Part shown: one piece after another, positions 1-10,052 of the stretch | How the letters are laid out: each line of letters begins with the position of its first letter | Numbering within the stretch: the stretch's first letter is position 1 | DNA from: Adiantum capillus-veneris | Taxonomy: Eukaryota > Streptophyta > Polypodiopsida > Polypodiales > Pteridaceae | Length of the DNA stretch: 64,000 bases | Direction: 5' to 3' | NCBI GenBank assembly: GCA_014529385.2 | Contig: CM043944.1 | Span: 82,514,384 to 82,578,383, forward strand | The notes under the pieces: model-generated | What the model saw: the letters and a program-made list of their open reading frames with translations, nothing else | What the model was told of the DNA's origin: nothing | Database searches by the model: none | Made by a program: the position numbers and the translations under genes

Positions 1-24
1 AATTAAATAATTAAACTAAACTCT

Positions 25-231
25 CATTGGACCCCTTTGCCTCTTGGCCAATAGGAATCAGGCAAGCCATTGGGCTCCTGAATGCTCATTGGACCCCTTG
101 TGAGACTGCCCAATAGTCTTCTAGGAGACTTAATTCTCATTGGTTTCTTTTATTAAATGTTTTTAAATTAATTAAACTAGATTTACTCTAGCCTAATTCT
201 CATTGGTCCACCTCCAAGGCCATCCAATAGG
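25..231. repeat. Three spaced ATTGG...CCAATAG imperfect dyads
   Basis: Seen directly: CATTGG followed about 20-25 bases later by CCAATAG occurs at about 25-52, 86-114 and 204-231. The spacer differs each time while both ends are kept. Further single CATTGG motifs lie between. It could be a degenerate tandem repeat inside an LTR or MITE; no CCAAT-box function is claimed. Confidence 0.45.
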
Positions 232-304
232 AATTGGGCACACCTTGTGGGCATCTGGGCTAGGGAGCTGACATGTGTCCCTAATTCCCTTTGTGTAAAG
301 GGAG

Positions 305-306
<2 letters not shown>

Positions 307-336
<30 letters not shown>
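307..336. repeat. (TG)15 microsatellite
   Basis: Thirty bases of uninterrupted TG dinucleotide repeat. Apparent short ORFs across it are repeat artefacts. Confidence 0.95.
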
Positions 337-338
<2 letters not shown>

Positions 339-663
339 ACTTTCTCTCTCATCCTCTAGAAGAAGGGCTCGCCCCCTCCCATGTAGGGATATGCAAAGAC
401 TTTTTAGTCACACACAAAGCATCCAATTTCCCCTAGGGTTGACCTTTGGACACATTCCTTGAATTTTGGAACCTTAGCATTTTGGAAGTCTTAATGGTCT
501 GAACCTTAGGGTCTTTTTAGCCCATTGTTGCACATGGCTCTTTTGCAGATGGCCCCCCCTTTGGATCCCTATTTTCCCTTCTTTGGATCCCTACTGTGGC
601 CGGTCTGCTAGCTTAACCAATATTCTAGCTTTTTCTCCCCTGGCACTTCCCCACATTAAATGA

Positions 664-1245
664 TCAGTTTAATATGAGAAAATCATTTAGGAGAATTAGA
701 TATTGATTATTATGACACTGAGCACGAAGAAAATCGGACATAGTCTCTCTGACAAACAGATACAGATATGCTGCTAAAGGACAACCCTGATGGACAGATC
801 GAGAAAGCTCAAAACTGCAACTGACACGACCACCAATAGTAATAGCACTGCTGACAGTCCTGAAGAGAGCGGAAATGCCTGTGATCCATCTCGAGGGGAA
901 ATCCATCCTGGCTAATGATCCTTCAAGAAAGTCCCACTCAACACGATCGTATGCTTTCTCGAAGTCAAGAAGGAAAAAAGCGAGAGGTTCAGAAGATGAT
1001 CTGGGCCACTGTATTGCCTCATAAAAAGTGAAGATATTATCCAGTATGCATCGATCCATGACAAAGCGTGTCTGAGAAGTATGAATAATATCTGGTAAGA
1101 ACGGTCGCAAGCGATGGCTGATCGGTAACACTAATATCTTATAGACCGATGGGAGTAGGGTAATAGGTCTCCACTGGCGGAGCTGAGTGGTGTCACCCCC
1201 TTTCGGAATAAGAGATATGAGACCTGAGCAAAGATCCGGATGCAT
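664..1245 (-). pseudogene. L1-type LINE reverse transcriptase fragment
   Basis: The minus-strand reading frame of 193 codons shows plant L1 (Cin4-like) reverse transcriptase blocks: IPKGGD, the WRPITLL block, a degenerate TRFVMDRCILDNI block (usually QxAFVxGR), DFEKAYDRVEWDF with the first catalytic Asp region, and VHQGCPLAAYLY. The frame ends before the second catalytic (F/YADD) motif. The neighbouring bases up to about 1440 are probably the same element in broken frames. It is a different and older LINE lineage from the TC-tailed family elsewhere in the window (DFEKAYDRV against DFRKAFD). It is a truncated relic with no endonuclease visible. Confidence 0.8.
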
Positions 1246-1475
1246 ATATCTTGATGCAAAGATGTCCTAACAACCGTGAAGTAGTGGTATATACTATACA
1301 TCCCAAGAAGTCAAAAAGAAAGCTCTAGTGAGGCCATCCTCTCCTCGACAGGAGGATGGATCTAGACTCTCGAAGGCAGCATGAAGCTTTGCAAGACACA
1401 CTTACTTCTATAGCACTGAATAGACTTTTGGACAACTTTTATTCCCCAAGGGCAATTGCCAAGCAGGGTACAGTT

Positions 1476-2688
1476 CTATTGCACTAAATCCATAGATACA
1501 TGAGAAGTGCTAGCTCCAGGATCACCCCCCTCTAGATCATGTCTCTTTCCTTTAGACCTTTGCTCTACTTCAGTTGGAGAATACGTAGGTGGTAAATCAA
1601 AGGCTTCAAGGTATAGCTGCAATATATTTGGTGACTCTAACAGTTCACTCTCTTCCATCCAGTTTGCATCCATAGGTGGATAATTCTTGAACTTCACCAA
1701 ATACCGCCTTGTAACCTTGCCTTTGACTTTTCTTTCCTTGTGTACCATGATCTGTTCTGGGACCAAAATTTCATTAAGCGCTTCAACTTCTCGCTGCTCT
1801 TCAACTGGCATATCCTCTGGCACATCAGCAATAAATGGTCTGAGAAGACTCACGTGAAAAGCATTGTGGATCTTCCACTTCTCACGAAATTTCAGCCTAT
1901 AACTGACGTCACTGATCTTCTCTGTTACTTGAAAAGGCCCATAGTAACGCATACTAAGTTTTGTAAAGAGAATTTCTTTACCTTTTCGCTTCTTTAAGCG
2001 TGCCTTTTCAAACCGCAACAGTACCCAATCACCAAGTGAAAACAACAATTCACGACAGTGGAGATCAGCAGCTTTCTTTTGCTTTGCCTGTGTCCTTTCA
2101 AGAGCATGCTTTATCTTCTGGTACATTTCATCCATATTCTGTACATATTGATATGCCTGAAAGATCTTTTCTTTGGTATGCAAAATCGGAAGAACTTTTG
2201 CATGACCTTCAACAATTTCAAAAGGTGCTTTGCCTATTGAAGAATGCACTGTATTATTGTACGCATACTCAACCAACGGCAAATACTGCTCCCACTTCGC
2301 CTTGTGCTCTTGACACATAACACTTAAGCAAATACAAGAAAGTAGAATTTGCCTCTTCTGACTACCCATCTGTCTGTGGATGAAACGACGATGAGAACTT
2401 AAGCGTAGTGCCCATATTCTCAAATATGCCTCTCCAGAATAGACTTGTCATCCGTGGGTCACGGTCACCGACAATCGACTGTGGCATACCATGGTACTTA
2501 AAGATATTGTACATAAAGAGATGTGCCATCTGATCTGGTTTTATCTTCTTCCTAACAGGAATGAAATGAGCTTGCTTGCTGAATCTGCAAATAATGGTCC
2601 AGATTCCACCATTCCCTGTCTGTGTTCTTGGAAGATCAAAGATAAAATCCATAGCTATGCTTTCCCATAGTTTATCTCGAATCGGCAA
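1476..2688 (-). pseudogene. Ty3/gypsy chromovirus integrase with chromodomain (broken)
   Basis: Two overlapping minus-strand frames (2362-2688, then 1476-2423) make up the integrase of a Ty3/gypsy element. The first holds the catalytic core, with Asp residues in AMDFIFDLP and GDRDPR, and the core's HPQTDG motif. The second continues with EYAYNNTVHSSIGKAPFEI, the GPF/Y-like YYGPFQV block and HVSLLRPF, and ends in a chromodomain-like tail (RRYLVKFKNYPPMDANWME). A frame change near 2365-2420 separates them, so it is not intact. Integrase inserts the cDNA copy; in chromoviruses the chromodomain directs it to chromatin. The element is in sense orientation with the importin gene. Confidence 0.9.
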
Positions 2689-3275
2689 TGCTGTAACAGC
2701 CCTGATGCCTTTTGCTTGTCAAACTTGACCTTTTGGCAAATCACGCATGCTCGCACAAAGACATCCACATCTCTCCTCAAGGTAGGCCAATAAAAGAATG
2801 TCTCAACCGCTTTCACTCTAGCATCTATACCATGATGCCGTGTATACGGTGGGATACGACTCTCTACCATGACTTTATGTCGCAATGGCCTAGTGAGACA
2901 GAGTCTGCCATGCATCATCATAAAACCATCTCTGAGGAGGTAGTGCTCATGACGTTGTCCTTCATGTAACTGTTTGAAGATGCTTGCAAAATCTTCATCA
3001 CTCACATACTATTCCTTCATGTCATCAAGCTCATGATGATAAGGAATTGACACAGTTGAAATTTGTGGCTTTCTTGATAACGCATCAGCCACAACATTCT
3101 TCTTGACTTCCACATGCACAATCTAGAAATGAAACATGGAAAGAATGTTTGCCCATCGCATATGCTTTCCCGATAGCTTTGACTGTGTCAAAAAGTATCG
3201 CAAGGTCTGATGATCCGTTTGGACAACAAAATCAGCACCTAGCAGATAGTGTTTCCAACTTAAGAGCGCATGAAT
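2655..3275 (-). pseudogene. Ty3/gypsy RNase H end and integrase zinc domain
   Basis: Minus-strand remnants that precede the integrase. At about 3150-3275 the RNase H signature appears (HALLSWKHYLLGADF, then VVQTDHQTLRYFLTQ) followed by NVVADALSRKPQIS. At 2655-3005 lies the H2C2 zinc-binding region of integrase (HHGIDARVKAVETFFYWP and CVICQKVKFDKQ). An in-frame stop near 3122 interrupts it. Similarity stops abruptly near 3275, so protease, reverse transcriptase and gag are missing: the element is 5'-truncated. No LTR is recognised on the truncated side. Confidence 0.85.
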
Positions 3276-3409
3276 CACAGCCGGGCTCCGTTTCGCATGC
3301 CGGTCGCATCTGTAGCAAGTCCTCGAGCTCCCGCATCTGTAGGGCTACTTGTTCTATGAATCGGACAAGATTTCTCACGTGAAACCTCTCCCAATTCACA
3401 TGTACCTGC

Positions 3410-4190
3410 GGGGGATTAGCCACTAGCTAATCCAGTACCTGTGCAAGAGGCTCTTGCCTCGACAATCGCGCATGAACTCACACAACTGTACATTGGTCAA
3501 ATGAGAAGCCTACTAGTGGGGCATAACATAACTGCTCATAGGGGAGAGAGAGGGCAGTGTGTAGCGAGCAGGGCATCACTCCTGGCACCGCACTGTACAT
3601 ACGAGGGAAAGGAAACACTCCATAGCTCTTAACCTGTTGCAATCCACCTGTGGCTGAAAATGGCGCCCCTTTTGCTGATAAACAACTCGCCCAGCTCTCC
3701 CAAAGTGGCAGAATTGCTCACGAGCTGACACCTCGCCCAGTTTCAGACTTTGGCCAACTTGGCTAAAAATATCTCAACTGATGCGTCAGTTGACTTGGCA
3801 ACAGAGTAATAAAATGTTCCCCTTGTCATTCCAAAGCCAATGACGCGAACACATTTCACGGCCCAAAATAGCAATTCCCAAAATTTTAGGAGATGCTTCC
3901 ACGACACTCATATTGGTCGTCTAACCATCAATCACCACTAGAACCACATCGGAAAATGCAATGTCGGCCAGCTATCAGGTGATTTACACTCATAGCCCCA
4001 CCGTGGCTAACCTTAGTCCATTTGCTCAACTTCAGTGCTCACTGGCCGTCCGGCCTAGACTCAAATTGTCCGCCTCACACCATGCAACTCGGGCATTGGC
4101 ATTTCCAAAGGGGTGCTTTATAACAAGTCAAATAAAATTCCCCCAAAAAAGAAATCAACAAGTAAAGTTGCCACAGACTCGTGACAACTG
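3410..4190 (+). repeat. Partial copy of LTR family A
   Basis: This stretch shares long blocks with the solo LTRs at 5827-7209, 40414-42120 and 57569-59042: the GAGGCTCTTGCCTC block, the CATCACTCCT...CACTGTACAT block, a block ending in CATAGCTCTTAACCTG, and the terminal TCGTGACA at about 4190. The first half of the LTR is absent, so it is truncated at its 5' end. Strand is given relative to those copies. It carries no coding capacity. Confidence 0.7.
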
Positions 4191-4510
4191 GAGAAGGTAC
4201 ACCAGTGCAGAATGCAGCAACGGGTCCTTCTCACCAATTTATGGGACTCTACCCACAGACTCCAATTCAGTACTACAATCAACAACAGTATCCTCAAGGG
4301 TTTCAATCGACACCATTGCCTCAGCTGCAGAACGTTACTTGCTACGACGGTATTGCAGGAGCACACCACCATGGATGTGTTACTCGACGTCCTCAGTACA
4401 CTACACGACAGGTGCTACCATTTGCCCAACAGCAAGTGGCTATCCCTTCCCAGGCGGCCCAGTTACGGACAGGAGAGCTCACATACAGCAGGGCCCCACC
4501 ATTGATTTGA
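4181..4510 (+). pseudogene. Gln/Pro-rich ORF, possibly LTR-element gag relic
   Basis: A 109-codon frame rich in Gln, Pro and Tyr (GLYPQTPIQYYNQQQYPQGF). I do not recognise a domain. It lies between a partial LTR (3410-4190) and an LTR-like stretch (4926-5220), which suggests a gag remnant of an internally deleted LTR element, but no zinc knuckle is visible. The bases 4511-4920 continue without an open frame. It could also be chance coding potential in a leader. Confidence 0.3.
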
Positions 4511-4925
4511 TGGCTCCATCTTCAGAGACTGATGCTTCGGGTGGTGTGGGGACTCATCTTTCTCTTGGGTGACTGGGCAATTTTTTATAATGACAGTGAT
4601 GTGCAGTACTGGTTTCTTTGCGGTCGATTAGCAGTTTCAGTTGTTTTTCTCATCGAGACAGTGAGCGGTCTTGTGGCGGGCAACCTGTAGCAGACTACAG
4701 TGTCACTTTCACAAGACACACACTTAGTACAGTTGCTCTAGGTTGGTTCACACTAGACGGACTCTCTTGGCTGGGCAGTGACACGTGGCAGCAGGCATAT
4801 GGACGGTTGTCTAGTGGACATCGTGGCCAGGTCACCACCACTCAACTCAGTTTGGGGATAGATTTAGATGGATGACAATTATGAGCCGTTGGTGGCTCTT
4901 TATGGTTGTACATATGAGTAGTAGC

Positions 4926-5220
4926 TGTTGGGTCATCAAATTATCTTCTAGATATATACTCCAGCGTCGTTGTTTGGAGTAGCGAGTCTATACACACAAC
5001 ACGTCTTCACCATCCCTGCACATCTGAGCCTCGACACCCCATTGTACCTGTGAGTCTTGGGCTAGAGCTGAGTGTGCTGCCACGCCAAAGTCTATATCAA
5101 TTCTTTGAGAGTCGAGTCATATGTTGTGGTCTACTGCTGTTGTGTCTCTGTGAGCTCAGTTGTTGTCTATTGTTCCTTTGTTTTCAGTCTGTTTTGAGTG
5201 AGATTGTCACGCACATTGCA
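4926..5220 (+). repeat. LTR-like segment with TATA-like motif
   Basis: The segment starts TGTTGGGTCATC, contains ATATATACTCC near 4955 and a T/G-rich 3' half, and ends ...CACATTGCA just where LINE similarity begins (about 5221). TG...CA ends and the TATA-like motif suggest a 3' LTR. No partner LTR or TSD was found, so the call is tentative. Confidence 0.35.
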
Positions 5221-5826
5221 CTGAGGAGCACCCACTGTAGAGAGCACGGCACACTATCCACGCTACAATTTTCATTCAGGAAAGCAACAGAGACTAGATT
5301 GACCAGAGCCTATGCAGCATTGGGTGGATTGGAGAGGATGTGTTCACAGATCCAGTTTCAGGGGCCTCGGAAGAAGCTCTGGCTTTTTGACACTCTAGTG
5401 GTTTCCACATTGTTATACGAAGTTCAGATATGGGGGCCTTCTGTGGACCACCACGGGAGGAAAGGTCGCTCTGATAGATAGGGAGGTATGGAAAGCCTCT
5501 GGTCTCTATGATTGCATGGCTTATTAGAGCCAAGGATTCAGTACCACATGACATTATTCGAGCAGAGCTAGCTACCCCCCCCCATAGCCGTTGACGCGTT
5601 TACCAGACTAGTCTCCTTTATACACCGTCTGTGGGACCTTCCTAGAGAAAAATATGCCCATTTAGCACTTGAGTCCTCTCGACAGTTAGCTTTGCAGGGA
5701 GACACGACATGCTGGTATGGAGAAATGACATCAAGGTTTGAGCTACATGGATTCAGCATGGACAGACTACCTCCCTTCCAGTTTTCATTGGATGCCCCCT
5801 CTTTGACTCTTACACAGTCCGACGGG
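5221..5826 (+). pseudogene. TC-tail LINE, ORF2 C-terminal fragment (copy a)
   Basis: The translation matches the ORF2 region after the RT domain in the copy at 24771-30958: LTRAYAALGGLERMCSQIQF and LWLFDTLVVSTLLYEVQIWG, then ESSRQLALQGDTTCWYGEM and HGFSMDRLPPFQ. Stop codons and frame shifts interrupt it. It ends in the ...TTACACAGTCC block, where LTR family A starts. The LINE 3' end is found again at 7210-7696, but about 650 bases expected between are missing, so the break is not a clean insertion. Confidence 0.85.
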
Positions 5827-7209
5827 AATTAACACTTAAGACACACACGGCTCAGAAGCTAGAATGCTCCGAGCAGACGCCGACAACCTGTAGGCCCCAA
5901 AATTGGCGCCCCTTTCAGTATTTCTTTATTCTTTAGGAGGGTACATTACAAAGAAGAGCCCTAGGAATCCTTTAAGTTTATCCAACTAGATACCATATGT
6001 TTTGGTAAAATTTCGGTAACATAACAGCCCCAAAACTTGCCCGAAACCAATTTTCCATCTGGAACTCGCTTCTACTGGCATAAACCCTCTGATTCGTGCC
6101 CAAAAACAGTAAATTCAGCACGCTGTATTTACTGGTTTTTCGTCTGTTTTCAGCCCTAAACAGTCCCGGAACTGTCGTCTAACAGTGGGGCACGGTTCCC
6201 AATGATTCTCGCTTCATTGCGGCTGCAAAACAATCCAAAAACAGCGCGTACACAGTGCTGAAAACGCACCTGTTTTGTGAGGTTATGACCCTCACCGTTG
6301 CCTACTTTGGAGTAGCAATTAGCTACTCCTGTTCCTCCTCAAGGAGGCTCTTGCCTCAGCACTAAAGCATGAAACCACACAGTTGTACATCAGTCAAATG
6401 AAGAGCCCTCTTGTGGGGCATCACATAACTGCACGTAGGGGGAAGAGAGAGAGAGAGAAAGCATAGTGTAGTGTGCAGGTCATCACTCCTAGCACCACAT
6501 TGTACATAGAGAGGAAAGCAAGCACTCAATAGGTCTTAACCTGTGACGGGAAACTTGCAAATGAGCCTCCCAGCTATAAATTCAGCGCCACTTCTTCTTG
6601 CATGAGAAAAGTGCACAGAAATGAGCCATTTGGTGCGTTTTTACAGGCCATGTCCCGTTTCGGGGTTGCCGCCTAAAAATCTCCCGACTGGTTGCCCAGT
6701 TGACTTTGCGGCAGAGTTGTAAAATGTTCCCATTATCATAATGACACGAACATATTTCATGGCCCAAAATAGCAGTTCCCTTATCTTTAGGGGATGCTTC
6801 CGTTGGGCTCCCACTGGTCATCTGAACATTTATCCTCATTGGGACCACATCCAAAAATGCAATGTGGCCCAACAGTAGGGTACTTTCCCTCGGGGATCCT
6901 ACCTTGGCTTTGTGCCTTTATTAAGTTCACTTCCTAGTATCCACCAACTTACTAAGTGCGACGGGGGGGACCTACATGATCTTGAACTGAGCCTAGACAT
7001 CCTCTTACTATACTAATTCCAGTGCCGACCAACTTCCCATCCACGAGTGAAACTACCATCCACATTGGCTATACAATGTTCGACCATTTGCAACTTCAAA
7101 AAGGGGGTCTCACAAATAAAACAAAAATCATTGGAAAGAAACCAACAACTAAGGTTAGCAGTTGCCACGTCCTCGTGACATAGTTAACAGTTGTCACGTC
7201 CTCGTGACA
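5827..7209 (+). repeat. LTR family A copy, 5'-truncated
   Basis: Extensive similarity to 40414-42120 and 57569-59042, from GACGGGAATTAACACTT to the terminal CGTCCTCGTGACA. About 90 bases at the 5' end of the family are missing. It contains the conserved palindrome at 6107-6134. Its 3' end is partly duplicated (GTCCTCGTGACA twice, 7169-7209). It sits between two LINE pieces with no matching TSD, which suggests insertion plus deletion. Confidence 0.75.
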
Positions 7210-7696
7210 GCCCCCACAGCATAACAACACCAGAGGCATACTGCTTGATTGGGTGATAGAGTTGGGGCGGTCCCGTCGCCCACGGATGAGGGGGCCCTCT
7301 CAACATTGACGCAGATTGTGAGAGAGGATCCATACCATATTGGTGCGACATAGGAGCCATTCGACAGAGTGCCTACCTTAGAGAACATTGAATCTCTATA
7401 GCCTTTTGGATATTGATGTATATGTATATGATGCCTCGACTGTCAGAGAGCTCCATTGTATCAGCTCACCCTTTGTATTCCCTTTGTATGAGCGTTCACC
7501 CCACCCCTACCCACTATTTTCTTTTCAGTTCTTTGTACTTTTTGTACCCAGACCTGGTATTAGATTCACCACATGTAACCTTTTCGTCTCATAGGTCATT
7601 TTGGCCTTTTGAAGACGTTAATATTACATTTCGTTTCGTTTCATTTCATTTTGTTTCATCTCCATCTCCATCTCCCCCTCCCTCTCTCTCTCTGTA
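7210..7696 (+). mobile_element. TC-tail LINE 3' end (copy a, continued)
   Basis: It begins with the post-ORF2 block (CACCAGAGGCATACTG, then a GATAGAGTTGGGGCGGTC-like block). It ends in the family 3' tail: TTAGATTCACCACATGTAAC, CATAGGTCATTTTGGCC, GAAGACGTTAATATTACATT, ATTTC repeats, then a degenerate TC tract at about 7675-7694. The next LINE (copy b) starts immediately after that tract. Confidence 0.8.
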
Positions 7697-7882
7697 GCAG
7701 CATTTCCGAAGTGAACAAGTTCAACAAAATTGATTCTCATCTCCTATTTTACATACAATGTCTTCCGGCACTCGCAAGGGTTGTTCTTCTTCAACAAGGT
7801 CCACAACCATTGTGGAAAATGATCCAAAATCTCCTAGTGTGGAGATAGCAACACAACCACCCAACCAACGACATCGGAAACC

Positions 7883-8599
7883 ATGATTATGGCGTACTTG
7901 GTATCATTGCAAGAGACCGTAAACAAGCAAGGCGAAGACTTACGAGCACTTGCAATGGAGAATGGCACACTAAGGGTACTTGTGGTTGAGAATGAGAATT
8001 TCAAGAGGACACTTGAGATGCAAACAACACATTTGATGCAACTTGAAGAGGAAGTCAAGGAATGTAAACGCTCTCTTGTGGACTTGAATGCTTTGAAGGA
8101 GCGGATGAGCAAAGTAGAGCATGACCATGTATTGAAAGAGGAGAAATTTGACACTATGAGCTGGGATGTATGCGACATGAAAAATGTATGCACAAACAAG
8201 TCTTGGGCTGATGTATGTGGTAGCAATGTGGTTTCTAATTCCTCACTCATGCAAGCTATGGTTCAAACAAAGAATGTTGAGAATGTGGATGTGGAGGAGT
8301 TGAAGGAACGGGAGCGACGTTCCAAGAACATTGTTATTCGTGGAATTCCCGAAGAGAAGTTAGAGACACCTCCTTCTCTTGCCATTGTTATTGAAGATTT
8401 CTTCAAAACCCACTTTGGCATGTCCGGAGTTATGGTCTATGGAGCACATAGAGTGGGGAAGCAAGGAGCTCCTCGCTCGGGAGAACGGCCAATTGTATGC
8501 ACCATGCCGGATGAGACCAAGCGAAAGATTATCCTTGATAATAGTTGGATCTATTTGAGGGATACAAAATGTTTTGTATGTGAAGATCGCACTATTTAG
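7883..8599 (+). CDS. LINE ORF1 protein, coiled coil plus RRM-like region
   Basis: 238 codons. Residues about 10-95 are heptad-like and rich in Glu, Lys and Leu (NFKRTLEMQTTHLMQLEEEV), typical of the trimerising coiled coil of L1-type ORF1 proteins. Residues about 143-155 carry RRSKNIVIRGIPEE, the usual start of the RRM-like domain. ORF1 proteins bind the element RNA and act as nucleic-acid chaperones. The frame stops at TAG 8597-8599 but stays open for 35 more codons to TAG 8705-8707, so the first TAG may be a premature stop. An upstream ATG at 7759 is in another frame and ends at 7887; it could mark the original start before a frame shift. ORF2 follows in the same frame. Confidence 0.85.
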   Translation: MIMAYLVSLQETVNKQGEDLRALAMENGTLRVLVVENENFKRTLEMQTTHLMQLEEEVKECKRSLVDLNALKERMSKVEHDHVLKEEKFDTMSWDVCDMKNVCTNKSWADVCGSNVVSNSSLMQAMVQTKNVENVDVEELKERERRSKNIVIRGIPEEKLETPPSLAIVIEDFFKTHFGMSGVMVYGAHRVGKQGAPRSGERPIVCTMPDETKRKIILDNSWIYLRDTKCFVCEDRTI

Positions 8600-8707
8600 C
8601 AACAAAATATGCGTCGCAAGGCATATGAGGAAAAGAATAATAAAAACAAAGAGATCTCTCATGAAGAAAATGCGCCCAAGGAGGAGCCAAGTCTCTCAAG
8701 CAAATAG

Positions 8708-9925
8708 GGATGCGTGACCTATGAGACCGAGTTACAATTGAAAATATGCTTTTGGAATTGTAATGGATACCCATGGAATGCGGGGGTTGGCATTGATGAA
8801 CTAACAAGCAAAGCCGATGTTGTACTTCGTGTTGAAACTTGGGAGCATGATACACAAAGGATTAACGGCTTGGAGGATTACACTGTACATTCATTGATGT
8901 GGTCAAAGAATCTCAAGCAACGAAGAGGACAAGGAGGGTTAGCATGTATGGTTAAGAAAGGATTGGAAGATTTTGTATCAATTGTGAAAGATGACAAGTA
9001 CAAACGTTATGTATGGCTGAAAATTATGACACCAAAAAGAGCACCCATTTTTGTAGCCGGTTGCTACATTCTTCATCATGATTCTCCCTTTTATGCTTGC
9101 ATGGATAGAGATCAACCATTTTCTGATTTGGAAGAGGACATTGCTTATTTCAAAGGTGAAGGTGATGTTATTGTATTTGGGGATATGAATGCTCGCACAA
9201 AAACATTGCAACATGATACTCAACAATTTGATATGCCATACATTTCAAGGGAGTTGGAGGAAGTTCACTTGTATGATCGTACTTCAATGGATGAGAAAGA
9301 GCCGGATCACTATGGAAAGTTACTTTTACACGTGTGTAATAGCACGGGTATGCTCATTGCCAATGGTGTATCTTTGTGGAGTGGAACCAATGGATTTACA
9401 TGTAGGAGACATAATGGGGATAGTGTGATTGACTATATGCTACTCTCTGAAGCCATCATGTATCGCATAAAGAGTTTTATGTTTGGTCAATGGACCCCGG
9501 AATCCGACCATCGCACCTTATGTATTGACCTTTCATGTGGAGAAGCAACTAAGCTTGATAATCTCAGCCAAAGGAAAGAGAAGTTATCACTATGTATGGA
9601 TTTCAAACGGGCACCAATGTACATTGACATGGTTGAGCAAAAATTATGGATGACAAAGCTTCAATGTGATGCACCATTGGAAACTAAATGGGAAGCTTTC
9701 AAGAAAGCTATTTGTTCTTGTGCGGAAGAATGCTTTGCCATAAAGCATCTCCATGGTATCAACAAAGATAGATCACGCAAAAGGTGGTTTGATAAAGAAT
9801 GTCAAGATGCTCGAAAGTCCTTGATAAAGCTTGATGCAACTATGGACAAAGACAACTATCAAAGTCATTTGCATACATACAAGGCATTGATTCAAAAGAA
9901 GAGAAGAAGATGGGAAGTAAAGTAA
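8708..9925 (+). pseudogene. LINE ORF2, apurinic-type endonuclease part
   Basis: The frame opens after TAG 8705 and has no ATG before the endonuclease motif. Motifs of the exonuclease-endonuclease-phosphatase fold appear in order: CFWNCNG (metal-binding Asn), RVETWEHD (catalytic Glu), VAGCYILHHDSPFY, GDMNART (Asp/Asn), GFTCRRHNGDSVIDYM and SDHRTL (Asp-His pair). All key residues are present. The endonuclease nicks target DNA to prime reverse transcription, so it should decide target choice. The frame continues into the linker and stops at TAA 9923-9925. After that stop the same frame still reads sensibly (EFQVQEKAHACGRFWRNLRG), until a shift near 10115 leads into the RT frame. Confidence 0.88.
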
Positions 9926-10052
9926 CAAGAATTTCAAGTCCAAGAAAAGGCACATGCATGTGGAAGATTTTGGAGAAACTTGAGAGGCAAGCGGATTGAG
10001 AATTTTGGTAACTTGAGTCTAGTGGATATGTACACACATTGTAGGCAATTAT

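Larger units (their letters stand above)
1..660. other. AT-rich non-coding DNA, no gene seen
   Basis: No coding region is recognisable here. The stretch holds repeated ATTGG...CCAAT dyads (25-231) and a GT microsatellite (307-336), listed separately. It is probably intron or TE-derived sequence, because the importin gene on the minus strand has not ended by this point. Confidence 0.5.

Noticed and set aside
4181-5220. Endogenous pararetrovirus
   Set aside because: A Gln/Pro-rich ORF next to an LTR-like segment is not enough. No movement protein, coat zinc knuckle or RT of that type was seen.
8714-8716. GTG start codon for LINE ORF2
   Set aside because: A non-ATG start is not supported for this nuclear element. 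The frame simply opens after TAG 8705, so the start mechanism is left open.
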